A DNA stretch of 64,000 nt, from positions 186,001 to 250,000 of the forward strand of contig CACADE010000002.1 of assembly GCA_902531175.1 (NCBI GenBank), given 5' to 3'. The translations under genes were made by a program, and so were the position numbers. Positions 1 through 7,042 of the stretch are shown piece by piece; the stretch's first letter is position 1; every line of letters starts with the position of its first letter. The notes beneath the pieces are model-generated. The model was not told the origin of the DNA, ran no database searches, and worked only from the letters and a program-made list of their open reading frames with translations. This DNA is from an uncultured Pelagibacteraceae bacterium. Its GTDB lineage: Bacteria; Pseudomonadota; Alphaproteobacteria; Pelagibacterales; Pelagibacteraceae.

Positions 1-798
1 AAAATAGCTCACGACGAAGGTATTCCTTTAATGGTAGATGCAACTTATCAAACACCTTATTTATGCAAACCTATAGAACACGGTGCTGATATTGTAGTTC
101 ATTCACTTACTAAATGGATGGCTGGTCATGGATCTTCAATGGCTGGTATAATCGTTGAAGGTGGCAAGTTTGACTGGATGCAAAATGATAAATTTCCAAC
201 AATGACTCAACCATATGAAGGTTATCATGGATTATCTTTTGCTGAAGAATTTGGACCAACAGCGTTTACTATGAAAGCAAGAGCGGAAGGTATGAGAGAT
301 TTTGGTCCTTGTCTAAGCCCTCAAAATGCATGGAATGTGTTACAAGGTATAGAGACACTTTCTGTCAGAATGAAAAAACATTGCGAGAATGCTGAAAAAA
401 TGGTCGAGTATTTATTAGGCCACGAAAGTGTTGCTTGGGTTTCACATCCGAGTGTACCAGATCATCCTGATCATGATTTAGCAAGCAAATTATTACCAAA
501 TGGTAAAGGATCAATGATAGCATTTGGTATTAAAGGAGGGAAAGCAGCAGGTGAAGCATTTATTAATAACGTTAAACTTGCTTCTCATTTAGCAAATGTT
601 GGGGATACTCGAACATTGGTAATTCATCCAGCATCAGCTACACATTCCCAAATGGATGAAGCTACGTTAAAGTTTGCGGGTTTATCCCATGATATGATCA
701 GATTATCTGTTGGTATTGAGGATATAGATGATATTAAAAACGACTTTGAAAATGGATTTAGAGCTGCTAGGAAACCTAGACTCGTATCCAATCAATGA
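1..798 (+). CDS. metY: O-acetylhomoserine sulfhydrylase (partial, 5' end outside window)
   Basis: PLP-dependent Cys/Met-metabolism enzyme that makes homocysteine from O-acetylhomoserine and sulfide. The frame is open from base 1, so the listed ATG at 31 is internal and the N-terminal part lies outside the window. The motif HSLTKWMAGHGSS carries the PLP-binding lysine, and the C-terminal SHLANVGDTRTLVIHPASATHSQ is typical of the long OAH sulfhydrylase subgroup rather than MetB/MetC. The stop overlaps the next gene's start as ATGA, suggesting translational coupling. Related O-acetylhomoserine/O-succinylhomoserine enzymes are the main alternative, but the block lengths favour MetY. Confidence 0.93.
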   Translation, partial: KIAHDEGIPLMVDATYQTPYLCKPIEHGADIVVHSLTKWMAGHGSSMAGIIVEGGKFDWMQNDKFPTMTQPYEGYHGLSFAEEFGPTAFTMKARAEGMRDFGPCLSPQNAWNVLQGIETLSVRMKKHCENAEKMVEYLLGHESVAWVSHPSVPDHPDHDLASKLLPNGKGSMIAFGIKGGKAAGEAFINNVKLASHLANVGDTRTLVIHPASATHSQMDEATLKFAGLSHDMIRLSVGIEDIDDIKNDFENGFRAARKPRLVSNQ

Positions 799-1607
799 AG
801 TTTCAAGTAAACAATAACGAAGTTTATGCCTCTACAGGTGGTAGACCATTTGATAAAAATAAACCATTAATAATTTTTGTACACGGTAGCGGACTAACTC
901 ATATGACATGGGTTTTGCAAACAAGATATTTTGCTTTCCATGGATATAGCGTTTTAGCTTTAGATATGCCAGGTCATGGATTGTCGGGAGGCGAAAGTTT
1001 AAAATCAATTGAAGATATGGCCGATTGGGTAAGCGATGTTATTGATGCAGTTGGATATAAAGAAGCTTCTTTAGTTGGTCACTCACAAGGATGTTTAGTT
1101 ACAGTTGAGTGCACAGCTAGGAATCCAGATAAAATAAAAACTTTAAGTTTAATGGGTGGTGCTGGTGCAATTCCAATGAACCCTGAACTATTATCTTTAG
1201 CAGAAAACAACGATCCTAAGGCTGTAGAATTAATGATGGACTGGGCTCATGGGCCAGCTGGTCACTTTGGCGGTCATCCCGTTCCGGGGTTATATCATAT
1301 TAATACTGGTTCAATGTTAGCTAAAACAAGAACAATAAAAAATACCCTTGGTGTAGATTTTAGAGCATGTGATAATTACAAAAATGGTTTTGAGGCTGCA
1401 AAACAAATTAAGATACCTACCCTTTCTATACTTGCAACTGACGATAAAATGTGTCCAGTAAAAGAAGGTAAAAAACTGGCAAATTTAATTGAAGGAAGTC
1501 AAATAGATATAATAGATAATTGTGGACATATGATGTTATTAGAGGAAGCAGATCGTGTATTAAATGTTTTAAAAAAATTCATAATAACAAATTATCCAGC
1601 AAATTAG
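795..1607 (+). CDS. Alpha/beta hydrolase fold protein
   Basis: A 270-residue alpha/beta hydrolase. The oxyanion-hole motif HGSGL is near residue 30, the nucleophile elbow GHSQG places Ser97, an acid is likely at ATDDK near residue 217, and the histidine is in NCGHMM near residue 245, so the catalytic triad looks complete. No signal peptide is visible, so it is probably cytoplasmic. It overlaps metY by four bases (ATGA), so the two are probably co-transcribed. Substrate cannot be told from sequence; an esterase or a hydrolase acting on acylated metabolites is possible. Confidence 0.85.
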   Translation: MKFQVNNNEVYASTGGRPFDKNKPLIIFVHGSGLTHMTWVLQTRYFAFHGYSVLALDMPGHGLSGGESLKSIEDMADWVSDVIDAVGYKEASLVGHSQGCLVTVECTARNPDKIKTLSLMGGAGAIPMNPELLSLAENNDPKAVELMMDWAHGPAGHFGGHPVPGLYHINTGSMLAKTRTIKNTLGVDFRACDNYKNGFEAAKQIKIPTLSILATDDKMCPVKEGKKLANLIEGSQIDIIDNCGHMMLLEEADRVLNVLKKFIITNYPAN

Positions 1608-1626
1608 TAATTATAAATTTACATTT

Positions 1627-2736
1627 ATGAAAAAAAATTTTAGATTTTTTGATAATAGACAAAAATATTTACTTTTTGTAACAACAACTAACGAAAAGAA
1701 CAAGATTGCTGATGCGTTAAAACCTATTGTTCAAAAATTAAATCCAAAATTTCCAGCATTAAAAATATTTGATGCGGGTATGGGTGATGGATCGTTATTG
1801 ATGAGTGTGATGAGGCAGTGTCATCAAAAAATGCCTCAAATTCCTCTACTAGTAAGTACAAAGGAAATAAGCATGGAAGATGTTAGATTAGGACTTGAAA
1901 AACTTCCAGATCGATTTATCGAACATAAAAATACAGTATTTGTTATCTCCAATTTAAATTATGCAGAGTCAACAGCACTCAAATCAAATGACAAAAAAAA
2001 ACAAAAAAAAATGAATTGGAAAATAGTTAAGTTAAAAGGTAATTCTTCTTTAGATTTTTCAAATCAATTAAGAAAACTAAATCAAGAATTTTTGAGTAAA
2101 AAATGGCAAATAGAGAGAAACCCTAAAAATGGAAATCCTACATACAAAGAACCATCGGTAATTGTAATTTATAGAAAAGATCAGGAATTTTCTTTGAAAA
2201 ATGTTATTCCAAAAAAAAATAATGGGAAAAATAGTTACGACTTAATCATTGCATCTCAACCTTATAGATCAAGAATATCTGCAGAGAAAAAAGTAAAGTA
2301 TGTTATTGATCCAATGATAAAGTCATTAGATGAGAAAGGTAAATTAGTGGTTGTTCATGCTTGTGGTGATGATCCAGGAAGTAAAATTATAAAGAAAATC
2401 TGGCCAAAAGAAAAACCATTTCCTTCACTATATGGATCAATAGTTAAATATATAAAAAAAAATTCAGACAAAAAAATTTTGAAAAGTTTAAAATTTAATA
2501 AAAAACAAACAATTAAATATATCCTGCGAGCATTACCAAATGAAATTAGCGGTGGTATTGCTACATCATTAATATTTTCAGCATGGAATGCTGCAGTGTA
2601 TGTTAACCAAATATCAGATGAGCAAATAATGAATGCAGAAAGAAAAAAATATTACCAAAAAGTTGTAAAAGATATTGTCAATAAAAATAAAGGGTTATAT
2701 TTTAAAAATGAATTATTTGTAATTGAAAGAAAATGA
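1627..2736 (+). CDS. Unrecognised protein with methyltransferase-like motifs
   Basis: A 369-residue protein I cannot assign to a named family. The segment KIFDAGMGDGSLL near residue 48 resembles SAM-binding motif I of class I methyltransferases, and YDLIIASQPYRSR followed by a strand ending in GKLVVVHACGDD looks like the later core strands. A lysine-rich insert near residues 118-150 separates the two halves. It follows the hydrolase by 19 bases on the same strand and its stop abuts the opposing ctaA stop. A methyltransferase fold is inferred from these motifs only; substrate unknown. Confidence 0.6.
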   Translation: MKKNFRFFDNRQKYLLFVTTTNEKNKIADALKPIVQKLNPKFPALKIFDAGMGDGSLLMSVMRQCHQKMPQIPLLVSTKEISMEDVRLGLEKLPDRFIEHKNTVFVISNLNYAESTALKSNDKKKQKKMNWKIVKLKGNSSLDFSNQLRKLNQEFLSKKWQIERNPKNGNPTYKEPSVIVIYRKDQEFSLKNVIPKKNNGKNSYDLIIASQPYRSRISAEKKVKYVIDPMIKSLDEKGKLVVVHACGDDPGSKIIKKIWPKEKPFPSLYGSIVKYIKKNSDKKILKSLKFNKKQTIKYILRALPNEISGGIATSLIFSAWNAAVYVNQISDEQIMNAERKKYYQKVVKDIVNKNKGLYFKNELFVIERK

Positions 2737-3753
2737 TCAACTATATCTATTCTTGTACAAAAAATATAATGACGATGTTATTAATAATATTGAACTAATT
2801 TGGTGCAAAGACGCTACTAAAATACTAGCACCTGATAAAACGGTAAGAATTCCTAATATAATTTGTAATAAAATAATAAAACCTAAAATAGATACAGCTT
2901 TAAATAAATAAAAAATTTTATTTCGAAAAGTTATATATGAAATCACTATGAAGATAATAAATATTAAATAAGCTAAATTTCGATGTAAATATTGAACTAG
3001 TGATGGATCACTAAAGGCAGATATTTTAAATAAACTTATAAAGTTATTGTCATCAGGAAAATATGAATTACCCATTAGTGGCCAAGTGTTATATATTTTT
3101 CCCGCATCCATGCCTGAAACGAATGCACCAATAATAATTTGTAAGAAAATTAATACTAAAAAAAATTCAGGTATATAGTTATTAATTTTTTTATCCTTTA
3201 AATTTAAATTAACTAAACTTAAATAATTCCAATAAATTAACGATAAGATAATAAATGCAAATAAAAGGTGAAGTGACAACCTAAAATGACTTACATCTAT
3301 ATTATTCACTAGGCCACTCTGGACCATGTACCAGCCTAAAATTCCCTGAAAACAAATTAAAAAAAAGATAAAATATAAATTATAAAGTTTTTTAATACCT
3401 AATTTGATTGAAAAGAAAATTAAAGGTATCAGAAAAGCCAAGCCAATAACGCGTCCAAAAAATCTGTGTGCCCACTCCCACCAAAATATTACCTTGAATT
3501 CACTTAAAGTCATTGAATAATTTTGAAGTTTAAATTCAGGTATTTGTTTATAAGCTTCAAAATAATCTAACCAAGCCTGATTGTTGATTGGTGGAAAAAA
3601 GCCCTTAAAAAATTCCCATTCAGTAATTGATAATCCAGAATCAGTAAGTCTTGTTAAGCCTCCAACCACTATCATTGCCGAGATCAAAATAAACATAATT
3701 AGTAACCAATTAGATATGTATATTCTGTATTTTGTATTTATTTCGGTATACAT
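2737..3753 (-). CDS. ctaA: Heme A synthase (COX15/CtaA)
   Basis: Integral membrane monooxygenase that converts heme O to heme A for aa3-type cytochrome oxidase. The 338 residues contain about eight hydrophobic segments. The N-terminal GGLTRLTDSGLSITEW, and histidines in WWEWAHRFFGR, DVSHFRLSLH, YLHRN and SLHQIS, match the heme-ligand positions of the alphaproteobacterial COX15 type. It stands alone: its 3' end abuts an opposing gene and its 5' end is 43 bases from the divergent aroQ. Its presence implies heme-A oxidase respiration. Confidence 0.95.
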   Translation of the reverse strand: MYTEINTKYRIYISNWLLIMFILISAMIVVGGLTRLTDSGLSITEWEFFKGFFPPINNQAWLDYFEAYKQIPEFKLQNYSMTLSEFKVIFWWEWAHRFFGRVIGLAFLIPLIFFSIKLGIKKLYNLYFIFFLICFQGILGWYMVQSGLVNNIDVSHFRLSLHLLFAFIILSLIYWNYLSLVNLNLKDKKINNYIPEFFLVLIFLQIIIGAFVSGMDAGKIYNTWPLMGNSYFPDDNNFISLFKISAFSDPSLVQYLHRNLAYLIFIIFIVISYITFRNKIFYLFKAVSILGFIILLQIILGILTVLSGASILVASLHQISSILLITSSLYFLYKNRYS

Positions 3754-3796
3754 AATTGCTTAAATATAATATTTATTTATAAATCCAATTGATCAA

Positions 3797-4087
3797 ATGT
3801 CGCCAGATAAAAGAAAAAAATTAAATATCCTGAGAAAGAAACTAGATGTACTTGATAATAAGCTTATTAAATTGATAAAAATTAGGACTAATATAGTTAA
3901 AGAAGTACTTAAACTTAAAACTTACAAACATGAAATTGTTGACAGGAAAAGAATTTCAATAATTCTTAAAAATATAAAAAAAAAATCAATTAAAAATAAC
4001 ATTGATCCAAAGATAACAAATCGTATATGGAAAAATATGATTATGTCTTATATTGATTTTGAAAGAAGAAATTTCAAAAAAAAATAG
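3797..4087 (+). CDS. aroQ: Chorismate mutase, AroQ type
   Basis: A 96-residue all-helical monofunctional chorismate mutase that makes prephenate for Phe/Tyr. Helix 1 has LDVLDNKLIKLIKIRTNIVKEVLKLK, containing the expected arginine and lysine positions, followed by HEIVDRKRISIIL matching the Asp-x-x-Arg region. Length agrees with stand-alone AroQ-alpha domains. It is flanked by divergent ctaA (43 bases) and by rpmG, whose stop codon abuts it exactly on the other strand. Calling is by motif; divergence is high because of lysine/isoleucine bias. Confidence 0.82.
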   Translation: MSPDKRKKLNILRKKLDVLDNKLIKLIKIRTNIVKEVLKLKTYKHEIVDRKRISIILKNIKKKSIKNNIDPKITNRIWKNMIMSYIDFERRNFKKK

Positions 4088-4279
4088 CTACTTACTGTGA
4101 GGTGGGAGCTTCTTTTCTACAAAAACTTCGTGCTTTCTTGTTGCGGGATTATACTTTTTTGCTTTAAGTTTTATTTTGGCCTTCTCACCACCTGCTGGCT
4201 TTTTAACATAGTAAAAAAAAGGACTATCTGGTTTAGCTTCTGGAACTAATCTTACTTTTACGTGTGTTTTTTTAGCCAT
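4088..4279 (-). CDS. rpmG: 50S ribosomal protein L33
   Basis: A 63-residue L33 of the large subunit. MAKKTHVKVRLVPEA, FFYYVKKP and KKYNPATRKHEVFVEKK follow the family pattern. It lacks Cys pairs, so it is the zinc-free (C-minus) form. It is slightly longer than the usual 50-55 residues because of an insertion in the middle (PAGGEKAKIK). It lies just downstream of the MerR-type regulator with an eight-base overlap and abuts the convergent aroQ. Confidence 0.92.
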   Translation of the reverse strand: MAKKTHVKVRLVPEAKPDSPFFYYVKKPAGGEKAKIKLKAKKYNPATRKHEVFVEKKLPPHSK

Positions 4280-4637
4280 CTTTTTTTATATCTTTAATTA
4301 TATTAGAAATTTTATCTAATTTTGTTTTAATAATTTTTTTGTTTATAGTTTTAATATTCGTTTCGTCAAGTTGAGAATCTTTAATCTTTAAGATTTTTTT
4401 TACACCTTTAATTGTCATTCCCTGGTTTTTAAGTAAAAAATGAATTTTTTTTAAAGTTTTAATCAAGTTTTCATCATAATATCTTCTTTTTCCTGCAAAT
4501 ATAAACGGTCTTATTTCCTTAAATTCTTTTTCCCAATATCTAATTGTGTGCGTTGATAATTTACCTGTCTTTTTATCAACCAAGTTCAAAATCTTTGCAA
4601 CTTCACCAATAGATTTGTAGATTTTATCATTAATCAT
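4272..4637 (-). CDS. MerR-family transcriptional regulator
   Basis: A small DNA-binding protein with an N-terminal winged helix: YKSIGEVAKILNL, SHTIRYWEKEFKEIRPF and KRRYYDENLIKTLKKIHFLL are classic MerR motifs. The ATG at 4637 is chosen because it starts right before the domain and overlaps ihfA by eight bases; a second in-frame ATG at 4649 would add four residues. It is the usual downstream partner of ihfA in alphaproteobacteria. It has no cysteine metal-sensor motif and its C-terminal part is short and lysine-rich, so the ligand is unknown. Confidence 0.88.
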   Translation of the reverse strand: MINDKIYKSIGEVAKILNLVDKKTGKLSTHTIRYWEKEFKEIRPFIFAGKRRYYDENLIKTLKKIHFLLKNQGMTIKGVKKILKIKDSQLDETNIKTINKKIIKTKLDKISNIIKDIKKDG

Positions 4638-4923
4638 TCGAATTAACATAATTTTTTAATTCTTTTGAAGGCTTAAATATTATCACATTTCTTTCAGATA
4701 TAATTTTTTTTTCTAAAGTTTTTGGATTTCTGCCAACTCGGCTTTTTTTATTTTTTAGTGCAAAGGTTCCAAATTTAGATATTTTTACTTTCTTATTTTT
4801 GATAAGCTCTTCTAATATAATTGATAAAAAATCTTCAATAAGGTTTTCAATTATCTTTTTTGAGAAGCCCATTTGCATATAAACAGAATTTGTTATTTCT
4901 TTTTTAGTTAAGTTTATTCTCAT
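4630..4923 (-). CDS. ihfA: Integration host factor, alpha subunit
   Basis: A 97-residue HU/IHF-family DNA-bending protein. The beta-arm segment RVGRNPKTLEKKIISERNVIIFKPSKELK and the body KISKFGTFALKNKKSR fit IHF-alpha rather than HU, since the arm tip contains GRNPKT followed by an F-x-PS-x-x-L tail. It overlaps plsX by four bases and the MerR gene by eight, so this is one transcription unit. In most alphaproteobacteria fabH sits between plsX and ihfA; here it does not. Confidence 0.92.
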   Translation of the reverse strand: MRINLTKKEITNSVYMQMGFSKKIIENLIEDFLSIILEELIKNKKVKISKFGTFALKNKKSRVGRNPKTLEKKIISERNVIIFKPSKELKNYVNSND

Positions 4924-5927
4924 ATTATATTTTTTTTAATCTTATCAATCAGATTACCTCGTATAGTTTTTTCACAAACATTTAAAGAATTTGCAAAACC
5001 TAATTCATCTGTTGATCCATGACTTTTTATTACAGGCTTATCTAGTCCTAATAATATAGCGCCATTATATAGTCTAGGATCAAGTTTACTTTTAAATTTT
5101 TTTAAATTTTTTAAATTCATTAGAGAAGATATTTTACCGATAAATGATGAATTAAGAGCTTTCTTTAATTCTGAAGATATGAAATTAGCAGTTCCTTCTG
5201 CAGTTTTTAAAGCAATATTTCCGGTAAATCCATCAGTCACAATAACATTTACATTGCCATCCATTATATGATTACCCTCTATATATCCTTTAAATTCAAA
5301 AAGAGGATTTTTTTTTTCACTTAAAATCTGATAAGTATTTTTAATAGTATTATTTCCTTTAAGTTCCTCTGATCCAATATTTAGCAATGCTACTCTGGAA
5401 TCCTCATTCTCAAACAAAGATTTATGTAAAGCAGATCCCATTAAACTAAAATCCACTAAGTTTTTTTCGTTGCATTCTATATTAGCACCAAGATCCAAAA
5501 CAATATTCATTCCATTTTTGTTTGGCCATAAAGCTGAAAGTGCAGGTTTATCAATTTTTTCTATCATATTTAAATTTAATTTTGCAATCACAAATAATGC
5601 TCCTGTATTTCCAGCAGATACCATAGCATCTGAGTCGTTATTTTTTAAACTTTCTAATGATAACCACATACTTGTATCTTTACCTTTCTTTGCAGCAGAT
5701 AAGGGGCTATCTGTATCTTTTATTGAATTTTTTGTATTAATTATCTTAAAATTTTTATTTGTTAATTTTGTTTTTTTTATTAGAGGAATAATAATATTCT
5801 CATCTCCAAATATATTATAAAACACTTCTTTAGATTTGCTGTAATGTATGTCAATACCTTTGATTACTTTGTTTGGAGAATTTTCACCACCCATTGCATC
5901 TACTGCAATTTTTATAGGGTTGATCAT
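4920..5927 (-). CDS. plsX: Phosphate acyltransferase PlsX
   Basis: A 335-residue enzyme that makes acyl-phosphate from acyl-ACP, the substrate of PlsY (also in this window at 42.9 kb). KIAVDAMGGENSP at the N-terminus, ALSAAKKGKDTSMWL, DAMVSAGNTGAL, and VIVTDGFTGNIALKTAEG are diagnostic. The protein is cytoplasmic and peripheral. It is preceded by rpmF (nine-base gap), the standard rpmF-plsX pairing in bacteria, and overlaps ihfA by four bases. Confidence 0.96.
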   Translation of the reverse strand: MINPIKIAVDAMGGENSPNKVIKGIDIHYSKSKEVFYNIFGDENIIIPLIKKTKLTNKNFKIINTKNSIKDTDSPLSAAKKGKDTSMWLSLESLKNNDSDAMVSAGNTGALFVIAKLNLNMIEKIDKPALSALWPNKNGMNIVLDLGANIECNEKNLVDFSLMGSALHKSLFENEDSRVALLNIGSEELKGNNTIKNTYQILSEKKNPLFEFKGYIEGNHIMDGNVNVIVTDGFTGNIALKTAEGTANFISSELKKALNSSFIGKISSLMNLKNLKKFKSKLDPRLYNGAILLGLDKPVIKSHGSTDELGFANSLNVCEKTIRGNLIDKIKKNII

Positions 5928-5936
5928 ATATAAGTT

Positions 5937-6116
5937 TTATTCTTTTGGATCTAGAACCTGTCTACCTTTATAAAAACCTGTTTTTAGGTCCATATGATGA
6001 GACAGCCTATACTCACCAGATTTTTTATCCTCTATAACATTCTTAGAGTTTAAGTTCATGTGAGATCTTCTTTTCCCAGCCCTTGATTTTGTTGTTTTTC
6101 GCTTTGGTACTGCCAT
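5937..6116 (-). CDS. rpmF: 50S ribosomal protein L32 (too short for ORF track)
   Basis: Translating the minus strand gives a 59-residue protein starting [19 protein letters not shown] and ending in QVLDPKE before a TAA. This is ribosomal protein L32, which begins MAVPK-x-K-x-S-x-x-x-R-x-x-RR in nearly all bacteria. It lacks the CxxC zinc pairs found in some homologues. It was missed by the track only because it is under 60 residues. It lies between the bc1 chaperone gene (six-base gap) and plsX. Confidence 0.96.
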   Translation of the reverse strand: MAVPKRKTTKSRAGKRRSHMNLNSKNVIEDKKSGEYRLSHHMDLKTGFYKGRQVLDPKE

Positions 6117-6122
6117 AATAAT

Positions 6123-6587
6123 TTAAATGGTTAATATATCTTTTGAGAGATTAATGAAAGACTTTTTTGTTAGAAATATCCTATATTTTTCAAAGTAATC
6201 CACGAAATTTTCACTATTTTCAAAATCACTTATATATATTTTAATTATTTTAGACTTTTCAGATATATCGATCTGTTCCCAATTATCTATTTTATCTATA
6301 ATAGAAAATAAAAGATTAACATATTCTTTCATTTTTTTATTAATAGTAGCATCTCCATATCCTATTTCTCTAATTGACAGTTCAATTTGTCTAATACAAA
6401 AATCAAAAAAATTTTGAAGTTCTTTTTTTGAAACGTCCTTTTTATAAATTTTCAATAAAAAACTTAAATGAAAGAAAAAAATAACCATTCTGTCGTAAAA
6501 TGAGTCTGATTTATTTTGATTGTATAAATTTTTATTTCTAGTTAATTTAATTAAATTGTTGTAAATATTTAAATATAAACTGTACAT
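6123..6587 (-). CDS. Ubiquinol-cytochrome c chaperone (CBP3/UQCC family)
   Basis: A 154-residue mostly helical protein. FFDFCIRQIELSIREIGYGDATINKKMKEY matches the conserved core of the Cbp3/UQCC1 family (helix with a D/E-x-x-R-E-x-G-x-GD stretch followed by a K-x-M pair), which assists cytochrome b/bc1 complex assembly. In alphaproteobacteria it usually lies between a BamE-like lipoprotein gene and DUF177-rpmF, and the context here is the same apart from the absent DUF177. Its start codon shares two bases with the opposing bamE start (CATG), so no private upstream region exists. Confidence 0.8.
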   Translation of the reverse strand: MYSLYLNIYNNLIKLTRNKNLYNQNKSDSFYDRMVIFFFHLSFLLKIYKKDVSKKELQNFFDFCIRQIELSIREIGYGDATINKKMKEYVNLLFSIIDKIDNWEQIDISEKSKIIKIYISDFENSENFVDYFEKYRIFLTKKSFINLSKDILTI

Positions 6588-7041
6588 GAAAAAATTATAT
6601 TTATTTTTATTTATCTTTATAATTAATTGTGGTTCAAATAAAGTATCTAATTATCATGGTTATAAATCATTAGAAAGTCATTTTAATAAATTAGAGATAA
6701 ATAAATCAAGTAAAAATGATATAATTAAGTTAATAGGTCCGCCATCTACAATAAGTGAATTTGACAAAAATAAATGGTTTTATCTAGAAAGACTAAAAAC
6801 AAATCAATCTTTAATAAAGTTAGGAAACCAAAAAATCAAAAAAAATAATATATTAATAGTTCAATTAGATAATAGAGGATTATTAATTGAAAAAAAAATG
6901 CTGGACTTAAGTAAAATGAATGATCTTGTATATTTTGAAAAAACAACTCAAAAAGAGTTTAAACAAGATAACTTCATATACAATTTATTTACTGGTTTAA
7001 GAGAAAAAATTAATTCACCAACAAGAAATAGAGGAAAGTAG
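6586..7041 (+). CDS. bamE: BamE/SmpA-like outer-membrane lipoprotein
   Basis: A 151-residue lipoprotein of the OMP assembly machine. The N-terminus MKKLYLFLFIFIINC-GSN is a short lipoprotein signal peptide with the lipidated Cys at residue 15. The domain around residues 35-100 contains INKSSKNDIIKLIGPPSTIS and KWFYLERLKT, matching the SmpA/OmlA fold (a helix, then a G-x-P-x-x loop, then strands). The start is fixed by the signal peptide, and it shares bases with the start of the divergent bc1 chaperone gene. The 3' end faces hppA one base away. Confidence 0.85.
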   Translation: MKKLYLFLFIFIINCGSNKVSNYHGYKSLESHFNKLEINKSSKNDIIKLIGPPSTISEFDKNKWFYLERLKTNQSLIKLGNQKIKKNNILIVQLDNRGLLIEKKMLDLSKMNDLVYFEKTTQKEFKQDNFIYNLFTGLREKINSPTRNRGK

Positions 7042-7042
7042 T

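Noticed and set aside
2723-2911. Plus-strand 62-residue ORF
   Set aside because: Lies almost wholly antisense to the 3' end of ctaA and shows no motif; a shadow.
5470-5820. Plus-strand 116-residue ORF
   Set aside because: Antisense to plsX, whose protein is well conserved in this frame; low-complexity hydrophobic shadow.
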